From the NCBI GenBank assembly GCA_963826475.1, contig CAWGXC010000001.1, positions 124,001-188,000 on the forward strand: a stretch of 64,000 nucleotides of DNA. Reading direction: 5' to 3'. The notes beneath the pieces were generated by a model. It did not search any database. It was given only the letters and a program-made list of their open reading frames with translations, and was not told where the DNA came from. Shown in pieces: positions 56,004 to 63,068 of the stretch. Position 1 is the first letter of the stretch. Every line of letters starts with the position of its first letter. Made by a program: the position numbers and the translations under genes. This stretch comes from RHKX01 sp963826475 (lineage in GTDB: Bacteria; Actinomycetota; Thermoleophilia; Solirubrobacterales; 70-9).

Positions 56004-56875
56004 CCCAGCAGGGCCGGCGGCACCCCGCCGACTCCAAGCAGCCCCGGGCCCGTGTGAGCTCCGATCACCGGACCGACCTCGGAGACGAACAGCGGATCGC
56101 TGCCCATCACCTCGCGGCAGCGCTCGACGAGGCGCTGCGCGTTCTCCGGATCGTGAATGTGCTGGACGACCCAGGTGTCCCGGCCCTCCTCGTGCAGCTC
56201 GCGGGCGTATTGGACGAGCCGCTCGAAGACGCGACGGCGGGTGCGGACGCGCTCGACCGGCGTGATCTCCTCCTCCAGGGTCAAGATCGGCTTGATCTGA
56301 AGCGCAGAGCCCAGCCATGCGCGGGCCGCGCCGATCCGGCCCCCGCGCCGCAGGTACTCGAGGGTGTCGATCGCGAACCACATCCGCAGCTCCTCGCGTA
56401 CCTGCAACGCGCGGTCGACGATCGGCCCCGGCTCGGCGCCCGCGTTGGCGGCGGCCGAGGCGGAGAGGACGAGCATGCCCATCCCGCCACAGCCCGTGCG
56501 GCTGTCGACGACGTGTATGCGCTCGCCTCCGCGGGATTCGTCGATGAGCCGCTCGCGGGCCAGCAGCGCCGCCTCGTAGGTCCCCGAGATGGCGGAGGAG
56601 AGGTGGATCGAGACGATGTCACGGCCGGCGTCGAGCAGTGGGCCGTAGACCTCGATGAAGTCGCCGACCGACGGCTGGGAGGTGGTCGCGCCCTCGTCGC
56701 TCGCCCGGAGGCGCTCGAAGAAGCTGTCGTAATCGTCGATATCGACCTCGCGACGCTGCTGGCCGCCGAGTGCGACGTAGAGGCTGACCTGCTTGACGCC
56801 GCGTTGCCGCAGGGTCTCTTGAGGAAGGTAGGAGGTCGAATCGCAGACCACGGTTGTGTTGCCCTCGGCGCTCAC
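56000..56875 (-). CDS. DegV family fatty-acid-binding protein
   Basis: About 291 residues. TTVVCDSTSYLPQETLRQRGVKQVSLYVALGGQQ, TSQPSVGDFIEVYGPLLDAGRDIVSIHLSSAISGTYEAALLARE with the lipid-head Thr/Ser residues, VVDSRTGCGGMGMLVLSA, and GPVIGAHTGPGLLGVGGV at the end. Family members bind fatty acids and in firmicutes present them to fatty acid kinase; no FakA is in the window. GTG 56875 is preferred, as it is 8 nt after a minus-strand TACAAC; GTG 56893 is an alternative. Divergent from the epimerase gene. Confidence 0.9.
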   Translation of the reverse strand: MSAEGNTTVVCDSTSYLPQETLRQRGVKQVSLYVALGGQQRREVDIDDYDSFFERLRASDEGATTSQPSVGDFIEVYGPLLDAGRDIVSIHLSSAISGTYEAALLARERLIDESRGGERIHVVDSRTGCGGMGMLVLSASAAANAGAEPGPIVDRALQVREELRMWFAIDTLEYLRRGGRIGAARAWLGSALQIKPILTLEEEITPVERVRTRRRVFERLVQYARELHEEGRDTWVVQHIHDPENAQRLVERCREVMGSDPLFVSEVGPVIGAHTGPGLLGVGGVPPALLG

Positions 56876-56936
56876 CGGGGAGCGTTGTATCACTTGCCCT
56901 CCATTCACCCGGGCCGCGCCACTACCATCACCACCG

Positions 56937-57995
56937 ATGTCGAAGACGCTGGTCACCGGGGCGACGGGGTTCGTGGGGTCTCACCTCGCGCGCGCCCTTG
57001 CGCGCCGCGGCGACGAGATGCGCCTGATGATCCGCCGCGACTCCGATGAAAGCCTGCTCTCGGGCATCGAGTACGAGCGGGTCGGCGGCGACGTGACCGA
57101 CCGCCGTGCCGTCCGCAGAGCCGTGGCCGGGGTCGATCGCGTCTTCCACGTCGCCGGCATGACCTCGATGCGCGCCGCCGACTCGGCCAGGGTCTTCGAC
57201 GTCAACGTCGGGGGTACGCGGGTCGTCGCCGAAGAAGCCCATGCGGCCGGCGTCGAGCGCTTCATCCACACCTCTTCCGTCGCCGCGATCGGGCCGGCCG
57301 CGCCGGGCGGTCGCGCCGACGAGCGCCACCCGTTCACCGCAGGCGGGCTCGGGATCGCCTACGTCAACTCCAAGCACGAGGCCGAGGCGGAGGTCCTTCG
57401 CGTGGCCGCCACCGGGCTGGACGCGGTCATCGTCAACCCGACCTTCGTGCTCGGCCCCGGCGACCGGGGAGCCAGCTCGATGGGGTTGATCAAGCGCTTC
57501 CTGCTGCGTCGCATTCCGGCTTATGTCGACGGCGGCCTCAACATCGTCGACGTCCGCGACGTCGCCGAGGGCCACCTGCTCGCCGACGCGGCGGGCAAGC
57601 GCGGGGAGCGCTACATCCTCGGCGGGCGCAACTTCACGATGCAGCGGCTCTTCTCGGACTTCGAACGGATCTCGGGGGTGCCGGCGCCAGCGATCAAGCT
57701 CCCGGCGCAGCTCGCGATCAGCGGTGCGCGGGTTTCGGAGCAGCTCGGGCTGCCCCTGAGCCTCGCGGTCGACGAGACCCGCTCGGCCGCCCTCTGGTGG
57801 ACGTACTCGTCGGCCAAGGCCAAACGGGAGCTCGGCTTCGCAGCGCGACCGCATGAGGAGACCCTCGAGACCGCCCTGACGGCCAAGCTCGAGGAGCTCG
57901 GCGACCGCGTCGGCGGCGAGCCCAGCCGTGCCGGGTCGGCTCTTGAGATGGCCGGACGCGCCTTCCGCATCGCCGGCCGGCTGGCACCCCTTTGA
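56937..57995 (+). CDS. NAD-dependent epimerase/dehydratase (extended SDR, HpnA/DFR-like)
   Basis: 352 residues. TLVTGATGFVGSHLARALARRGDEMRLMIRR, VFHVAGMTS, TSSVAAIGP, and the YxxxK in AYVNSKHEAEAEVLR, then VNPTFVLGPGDRG. It resembles hopanoid-associated sugar epimerase and dihydroflavonol-reductase-like enzymes; no hopanoid genes are adjacent, so the name is not transferred. ATG 56937 is 8 nt after TACCAT (56923-56928). A glutaredoxin-like gene overlaps its stop. Confidence 0.86.
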   Translation: MSKTLVTGATGFVGSHLARALARRGDEMRLMIRRDSDESLLSGIEYERVGGDVTDRRAVRRAVAGVDRVFHVAGMTSMRAADSARVFDVNVGGTRVVAEEAHAAGVERFIHTSSVAAIGPAAPGGRADERHPFTAGGLGIAYVNSKHEAEAEVLRVAATGLDAVIVNPTFVLGPGDRGASSMGLIKRFLLRRIPAYVDGGLNIVDVRDVAEGHLLADAAGKRGERYILGGRNFTMQRLFSDFERISGVPAPAIKLPAQLAISGARVSEQLGLPLSLAVDETRSAALWWTYSSAKAKRELGFAARPHEETLETALTAKLEELGDRVGGEPSRAGSALEMAGRAFRIAGRLAPL

Positions 57996-58264
57996 CCTCC
58001 TCCGAATCCGTCGTCCTCTATCGCTGCCCGACGCGAACGAACTTCCTCTGCCCCTGCGGAGCCGTCGAACGGAAGCTGCGCAAGCTCGGCGTCGACCATC
58101 GCACCGAGCGCGTCCCGTATCGGCGCTCCAGGCGTCCGGAGATCGTCGATCTGACCGGGCAGAATCGGGTTCCGCTTCTCATCGACGGCGACCAGGTGAT
58201 CCATGACTCGAAGCGGATCGCGCAGTACCTGGACCACCGGCACGCGGCCGGCGAGGCCGATTGA
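57992..58264 (+). CDS. Glutaredoxin/GST-N-like small thiol protein
   Basis: 90 residues, thioredoxin-like fold. VVLYRCPTRTNFLCPCGAVERKLRKLGVDHRTERVPYRRSRRPEIVDLTGQNRVPLLIDGDQVIHDSKRIAQYLDHR contains the cis-Pro in RVPLLID and the GST-type xDSxxIxxYL motif. The Cys pair is C-P-C within LCPCG rather than the usual CPxC, so redox behaviour may differ. TTG 57992 overlaps the epimerase TGA (TTGA), so the two are coupled. Part of a Fe-S/thiol neighbourhood with the A-type carrier, CGFS glutaredoxin and BolA. Confidence 0.8.
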   Translation: MTSSESVVLYRCPTRTNFLCPCGAVERKLRKLGVDHRTERVPYRRSRRPEIVDLTGQNRVPLLIDGDQVIHDSKRIAQYLDHRHAAGEAD

Positions 58265-58299
58265 GCCGTCCGCTGGACCGGGGCTATACAATCTGAAGC

Positions 58300-58674
58300 A
58301 TGGAGACACCAGAAGCAGCCATCAAGATCACCGATGTCGCGGCGGGCAAGCTCAAGGAGCTCCTCGCCTCTCAGCAGGAAGCCGATCAGGCACTGCGCGT
58401 GGCGGTTCGCGGCGGTGGTTGCTCAGGCTTTCAGTACGCGCTCGCCCTCGATAAGCGCAAGGAGGACGACAAGGTCTTCGAGCACAACGGCGTCTCCGTT
58501 CTCGTCGACAAGGTCTCGATGCAGTTCGTCTTCGGCTCCGAGGTCGATTACGTCGAGGGCCTGCAGGGCGCCGGCTTCGCGGTCAACAATCCGAACGTAG
58601 TCGCAGCTTGCGGTTGCGGCTCGTCCTTCCAGGTCAAGGACGAAGCCGAAGAAGCTCAGCACGCCCACGCCTAG
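58300..58674 (+). CDS. erpA: A-type iron-sulfur cluster carrier (ErpA/IscA)
   Basis: 124 residues. Three cluster-ligand Cys: C41 in RGGGCSGFQY and C104/C106 in AACGCGSSF. The family core VDKVSMQFVFGSEVDYVEGLQGAGFAVNNPN is intact, with a short acidic/His-rich C-terminal tail (KDEAEEAQHAHA). It passes Fe-S clusters to target apoproteins such as BioB. ATG 58300 is 7 nt after TACAAT (58287-58292), the best -10 match in the window. ErpA and IscA cannot be separated on sequence alone here. Confidence 0.93.
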   Translation: METPEAAIKITDVAAGKLKELLASQQEADQALRVAVRGGGCSGFQYALALDKRKEDDKVFEHNGVSVLVDKVSMQFVFGSEVDYVEGLQGAGFAVNNPNVVAACGCGSSFQVKDEAEEAQHAHA

Positions 58675-58971
58675 CGGGCGGGGTTTGGCTGAGGAGGTCC
58701 CTGCCTCCCGAGGGGCCGGTCGCGGGTCGCTGCTCTTAAGGCTGGGGAGGGAGGTATTAACTCCCAGGGTGCCGTAGAAACGCTCCATATGGAACGCGCA
58801 CGTCCCGGCGCTCGGGATCGAAAGGCGCGTTCAGGACGCTATGTGTCTCAAACTCGCCCTTCACCCGCCTCAACGCGAGAAATAGCGCTCCGGACGAGAA
58901 GCGGAACGATCGCGACCCAGAATTCAACGACTGCGCGATGAATTTCGCGCGACACTGAGGTCTCTACTGAT
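58675..58971. other. 297-bp intergenic region without a recognised gene
   Basis: No coding frame convinces here. It contains a GGGAG/CTCCC hairpin near 58749-58765, possibly the terminator of the Fe-S carrier gene, and a perfect TCCATATGGA palindrome at 58784-58793. The last 100 bp are less GC-rich than the surroundings and lead into the reductase-like gene. No tRNA or riboswitch was recognised. Confidence 0.5.
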
Positions 58972-59526
58972 ATGAGCGATAGAAAAGTAGTTCTCAAAAT
59001 GGTCATGTCCCTCGACGGCTTTGTCACCAGCCCCGACGGGACCCATGAATGGATGTTCGAATGGTTCGGCGGCGACTCGAGTGAGTGGAACATCCGCGCG
59101 CTCGAGGAGGCCGGCGTCCACGCGATGGGCCGCCGCAGCTACGAGATCATGGGTCCGCACTGGGCCGCGTCGGAGGGGCCGATCGCTACCGCGATGAACG
59201 AGAAGCCGAAGGCTGTCTTCTCCCGCACGCTTGAGCAGGCGGAGTGGGGGCCGGCCGAGATCTTCGGCGAGAATCTGGGTGCAGAGATCGCTGAACTGAA
59301 GGCACGCGACGACGAAGGGACGATTCTGGTCCACGGCGGCCCGAACTTTGCCAGGTCGCTGACCCGCCTGGGCCTCGTCGACGAATACCAACTGACGACG
59401 GTGCCGATTGCGATCGGAGCGGGGCAAAGCCCATTCGCCGAGTTGGGAGAGCACCTGAAGCTCGACGTTGTCGAGGAGGAACGCTTCCAGAGCGGAGCCC
59501 TCGCGCAGATCCTGGTGCCGAGGTAA
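58972..59526 (+). CDS. Dihydrofolate reductase-like (RibD C-terminal domain) protein
   Basis: 184 residues. KVVLKMVMSLDGFVTSPDG is the first strand with the substrate Asp; HAMGRRSYEIMGPHW, KAVFSRTLEQAEW and GTILVHGGPNFARSLTRLGLVDEYQLTTVPIAIGAG follow, matching the DHFR/RibD_C superfamily of NADPH reductases. These small stand-alone members are common in soil bacteria and their substrates are mostly unknown. Early codons are less GC-rich at third positions than in neighbouring genes, a weak hint of recent acquisition. No clear promoter box. Confidence 0.87.
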   Translation: MSDRKVVLKMVMSLDGFVTSPDGTHEWMFEWFGGDSSEWNIRALEEAGVHAMGRRSYEIMGPHWAASEGPIATAMNEKPKAVFSRTLEQAEWGPAEIFGENLGAEIAELKARDDEGTILVHGGPNFARSLTRLGLVDEYQLTTVPIAIGAGQSPFAELGEHLKLDVVEEERFQSGALAQILVPR

Positions 59527-59618
59527 GGCGAGGCTGGGAGCCCGCCGATCAAGGACGCAGGAGGCTGCCAACTGGCAGTGAGGCGACGAGGACGCCGAGC
59601 GGCGGCCTCCCGGACCGC

Positions 59619-60029
59619 CTAGGAGTTCTCGATCTGCATGGGGGCGCTTTGATACGGCGCATCGCTCCCCGCGAGCGGGGCCGTCTCCGCCGGCTCGTCC
59701 GCCGGCTGCTCGACGCCGAGCGCGTCGGCCAACTCGCCTGACTCGAACATCTCCTCGACCAGGTCGCATCCTCCCAGCAGCTCACCATCGACGTAGACCT
59801 GCGGGAACGTCTGCCAGTCCGAAAGCTCGGTGGTGACCTCGCGGAGCGGGGCGAGAACGGGGAGGACGTCGATCGCGCCGTACTCGACCCCCATCTGCTC
59901 GAGGATGCCGACGGTGCGCATCGAGAAGCCGCAGCGGGGTGCCTCGGGAGTTCCCTTCATCAGCAGGAGGACCTTGTTGGCCTCGATTGCCTGCTCGAGC
60001 TGCTCGCGAAGTTCGGGATTTGCCGCCAT
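59619..60029 (-). CDS. Monothiol glutaredoxin (CGFS, Grx4 type)
   Basis: 136 residues. The active-site C33-G-F-S lies in KGTPEAPRCGFSMRTVGIL, with the glutathione-binding K25, TFPQVYVDGELLGGCDLVEEMFESGEL and cis-Pro in FPQVY. It has an acidic tail of about 35 residues beyond the core. Class II CGFS glutaredoxins carry [2Fe-2S] and pair with BolA, encoded nearby at 62766. ATG 60029 has AGGAGG 10 nt upstream; a minus-strand TAACCT near 60064-60069 is the likely -10. The EAL protein lies immediately upstream. Confidence 0.92.
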   Translation of the reverse strand: MAANPELREQLEQAIEANKVLLLMKGTPEAPRCGFSMRTVGILEQMGVEYGAIDVLPVLAPLREVTTELSDWQTFPQVYVDGELLGGCDLVEEMFESGELADALGVEQPADEPAETAPLAGSDAPYQSAPMQIENS

Positions 60030-60088
60030 TGGTCCAATGCCTCCTGTCTGGGGATCAGGCCAGAGGTTAGGCGGTCGGGAGGCTCGGC

Positions 60089-62689
60089 TCAGCGTGGCAT
60101 GGCAACGGCGGCTGGGCGCCCGAAGAGGTAGCCCTGACCGGAGTCGATTCCGAGCTCTCTGAGGGGCTCGATCAACTCGGCTGTCTCGACGCCCTCGGCG
60201 ACGGTGCGCATACCGAGACCGCGCGCGATCACGACGAGTGACTCGACGATGCGGGCGTCGGCGTTGGACTCGAGCATGCCGCGCACGAACTGCATGTCGA
60301 TCTTCAGCTCGGTGAAGGGGAGGTGGCGGAGGTAAGTCAGCGATCCGAAGCCGGTGCCGACATCGTCGAGCGCCAGGCCGCACCCCAAAGCCCGGACCCG
60401 GGAGGTGAAGTCACGCAGCGACTCGATCGCCGGGGTGGCTGCCGTCTCGGTGATCTCGAAGGTCAGCAGCGATGGGTCGGCGCCGCTCTTGGCGAGGCCG
60501 GCGGCGATCATCTCGGTGAGATCTCGATCGGCGATCGAGGCGGCGGAGATGTTGACGTTGATGCGACGGCCGGCGGCGCCCAGCTCGACCGCGCGGGCGA
60601 CCACCCAGTGGTCGAGCTTGCGGATCAGGCCGAAGCGCTCGGCGGTGGGGACGAACTCGCCGGCGGAGATCGGCCGGCCCGTGGCCGGGTCGATCATCCT
60701 GACCAGCAGCTCTTCGGCGATCGGGGCGCCGGTCGCCATGTCGACGATCGGCTGGGAGTAAAGGACGAGTAGCTGTTCGTCGATCGCCTTGCGCACGTTG
60801 CCGACCCACTCGAGACGGTTGCGGTCCTCGCCGGTGAAGATGATGGTGCGGTCGCGCCCGGCCTCCTTGGCCTGGTGGACGGCGATGTCGGCGGCGGTCA
60901 GGAGGTCCGCCGAGCTCACCCCCATCGCGCGCTCGACGAGGGCGATGCCGGCGCTGGCGGTGAGGGTCGCCGCGCCCTCGCGGGAGCGGATGACCGCGAG
61001 AAGGCTGCCGGCGCGCTCGAGCGCCTGGGCCTCGCCGACGCCCGGTATCAGCAGCCCGAATTCGTCGCTGTCGATGCGCCCGAACACGTGTCCCGGGCCG
61101 AGCTCAGCCTGCAGCAGCTGCGCGACCTCGGCGATGACGCGGTCGCCGGTGGCGCGTCCGAGCGAATCGTTGACGCGCTTGAGGTGGTCGAGGTCGACGA
61201 TGATCATGGCGCCCCGCCCACCGGGGAGGCCGCTGCCCTCAATGACCTGATCGGCGGCTGCCTCGAAGCCGCGACGGTTGAGAAGGCCGGTCAGCTCGTC
61301 GTGGTCGGCGAGGTACTGAAGGCGCTCCTCGGCGGCCTTCTGATCGGTGACGTCGGTGATCAGGCCCTCGACGATCATCGCGCCGTTCTCGTCCGTTACA
61401 CCGAGAGATGCGCGGTCGCGGATCCAGATCAGGCGGTCGTCACGGGTGCGGAAGCGGTACTCGACGTCGAGCGAGCGGTTCTCGCGCATGCAGCGCTCCT
61501 CCTCGTCGATGACCCGCGCGATGTCGTCGGGATGGATGCGCGTCTCCCAGAGGGTCCGATCGGCCCGCCACTCCTCGGGGGTATAGCCGAGGATCTCCTC
61601 GACCTGCGGGGAGATGAAGGCCCACTCGCCACCGGCGCCGAGACCAGCTCGATAGATGACGGAGGGAAGCCGTTCGATCAGCGTCCTCACGCGGTGCTCC
61701 GCCTCGGCGAGCGAGTCGTTGACGCGAACGCGCTCGATCGCGGCTCCGAGCAGCTGCGCCAGGGACTCGACCAGGCTGATGTCGCTGAGCTCGAAGCGCC
61801 GCAGGGTCTGCGAGCAGACGACGAACGCGCCGAAGCCGCCCCCGGCACCGGGAATTCGCACGGAGATCGCGCTCTGAACCGGTGGCTCGTCCGGGGGCTC
61901 CACCGGCTGGAACCGGCCCTCGCGGCGGAAGTCCTCGATCACGACCGCGCTCTGCCCGCGCAGGACGGTGTAGCCGGGCTGGTTGGCCGGCGCCAGCGGG
62001 ATCGCTCCCGGCGCCTTGTCCTCGGGCCAGCCGGCGCTCGCTTGCAGTTGCAGCAGCTTTTCCTCCGAGAGACATCGCCAGATCTCGCAGCGGTCGACGC
62101 GCAGCTCGTCGTAGGCGAGCGCGACCGCCTGCTCGAGCAGTTGCTCGAGCTTCATCCCTTCGAGTGCGAGCTGACCGAGGTCGAGCACGGCGGAGCGTCG
62201 GCGCGCGTCGGCGTGCAGCTCCCGCTCCCGCTCGCTGCGCTCGCTGGCGTCCCGCAGATGGACCGCGAGCAACGGGTTCTCGGCTCCGTTGATCAACGTC
62301 GTGGTCATGTCGACGGGCAGCTCCTGACCGTCGCCCCGGATCGCGGCCAGTTCGAGCTGGCGTTGCGCGACGGGAGACTCGTAGTCCGACAGCTGGCGGA
62401 TCAGAACTGCGCGAAGCGCAGGCTGCAGGTGCTCCGGAAAGATCGTGCCGGCGAGCTCGCGGCCGATGATCTGCTGGCGTTCGAAGCCGAACAGGCGCTC
62501 CGCGGCCTCGTTCCACTCGACGATCGAGCCGGTCGAGTCGAGTACCGCGATTCCGTCGGGGGAGCCCATGATCAAGGACAGGGCGGAGCCCGCGATCTCG
62601 GTGCTCGCGGGCGCGTCCACGCGGCGTTCACCGGCAAGCCTGAGCAGGCTTCCGGGTCGCTTCGACTGTCCTTGTCCTGGCGATGCCAA
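60089..62689 (-). CDS. PAS-GAF-PAS-GGDEF-EAL signalling protein, probable c-di-GMP phosphodiesterase
   Basis: 866 residues, soluble. PAS at about 40-150, GAF at about 170-320, PAS with PAC at about 335-450 (SPQVEEILGYTPEEW; DRLIWIRDRASLGVTDENG), GGDEF-fold at about 460-615 and EAL at about 625-866. The GGDEF signature is RIDSDEF, so cyclase activity is doubtful. The EAL domain keeps its catalytic residues: EELLVRM, NVNISAASI, EITETA, LALDDVGTGFGSLTYL, LKIDMQFV and VAEGVETAE. Expected to degrade c-di-GMP in response to a PAS/GAF signal. TTG 62689 has AGGAG with 6-nt spacing. Confidence 0.92.
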   Translation of the reverse strand: MASPGQGQSKRPGSLLRLAGERRVDAPASTEIAGSALSLIMGSPDGIAVLDSTGSIVEWNEAAERLFGFERQQIIGRELAGTIFPEHLQPALRAVLIRQLSDYESPVAQRQLELAAIRGDGQELPVDMTTTLINGAENPLLAVHLRDASERSERERELHADARRRSAVLDLGQLALEGMKLEQLLEQAVALAYDELRVDRCEIWRCLSEEKLLQLQASAGWPEDKAPGAIPLAPANQPGYTVLRGQSAVVIEDFRREGRFQPVEPPDEPPVQSAISVRIPGAGGGFGAFVVCSQTLRRFELSDISLVESLAQLLGAAIERVRVNDSLAEAEHRVRTLIERLPSVIYRAGLGAGGEWAFISPQVEEILGYTPEEWRADRTLWETRIHPDDIARVIDEEERCMRENRSLDVEYRFRTRDDRLIWIRDRASLGVTDENGAMIVEGLITDVTDQKAAEERLQYLADHDELTGLLNRRGFEAAADQVIEGSGLPGGRGAMIIVDLDHLKRVNDSLGRATGDRVIAEVAQLLQAELGPGHVFGRIDSDEFGLLIPGVGEAQALERAGSLLAVIRSREGAATLTASAGIALVERAMGVSSADLLTAADIAVHQAKEAGRDRTIIFTGEDRNRLEWVGNVRKAIDEQLLVLYSQPIVDMATGAPIAEELLVRMIDPATGRPISAGEFVPTAERFGLIRKLDHWVVARAVELGAAGRRINVNISAASIADRDLTEMIAAGLAKSGADPSLLTFEITETAATPAIESLRDFTSRVRALGCGLALDDVGTGFGSLTYLRHLPFTELKIDMQFVRGMLESNADARIVESLVVIARGLGMRTVAEGVETAELIEPLRELGIDSGQGYLFGRPAAVAMPR

Positions 62690-62765
62690 TCAATGCTCCT
62701 GAAAACTCTTCGAGTGGCCGAGTCGGGGCCTTGCCGACTCCTATCGACCGCCGTGCGTCGAACCC

Positions 62766-63002
62766 TTAGCTCTGGGCGGGGGTCCTGGTCGTGACCGACA
62801 GGGCGTGAATCGACCCATCGTCCATCCGCGACTTGACTGCTGCGCGGACCATCCGGTGCTGGTCGATACGGCTGTTGCCCGCAAACTGCGAGGCGGTGAC
62901 GATCGCCCGCAGGTGGTCGCCGCCCCCCTCGTCGATCACCTCGACCTCGGCGCCCGGCAGGGCGGCTGCGATCATCTCCTCGAGTTCGCTCAGATCGACC
63001 AT
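62766..63002 (-). CDS. bolA: BolA family protein
   Basis: 78 residues, typical BolA length. VDLSELEEMIAAALPGAEVEVIDEGGGDHLRAIVTASQFAGNSRIDQHRMVRAAVKSRMDDGSIHALSVTTRTP shows the KH-like fold with the conserved H-R-M-V and IHALSV motif. BolA proteins with this His partner CGFS glutaredoxins in Fe-S trafficking; the glutaredoxin gene is 2.7 kb away on the same strand. ATG 63002 is 6 nt after minus-strand TACGAT (63009-63014), a leaderless-type start. Confidence 0.92.
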   Translation of the reverse strand: MVDLSELEEMIAAALPGAEVEVIDEGGGDHLRAIVTASQFAGNSRIDQHRMVRAAVKSRMDDGSIHALSVTTRTPAQS

Positions 63003-63068
63003 GCGTCGATCGTAGGGATGGCGGGTCACCGGCCGACACGCCGCGCCGAGGCGGCAGGAATCCGTGCG

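Noticed and set aside
59527..59618. Possible small RNA or terminator between the reductase-like gene and glutaredoxin
   Set aside because: Convergent 3' ends with only weak pairing; nothing distinct enough to call.
60875..62794. 639-codon plus-strand frame opposite the PAS/GAF/EAL gene
   Set aside because: Antisense shadow of a protein with clear EAL and PAS motifs.
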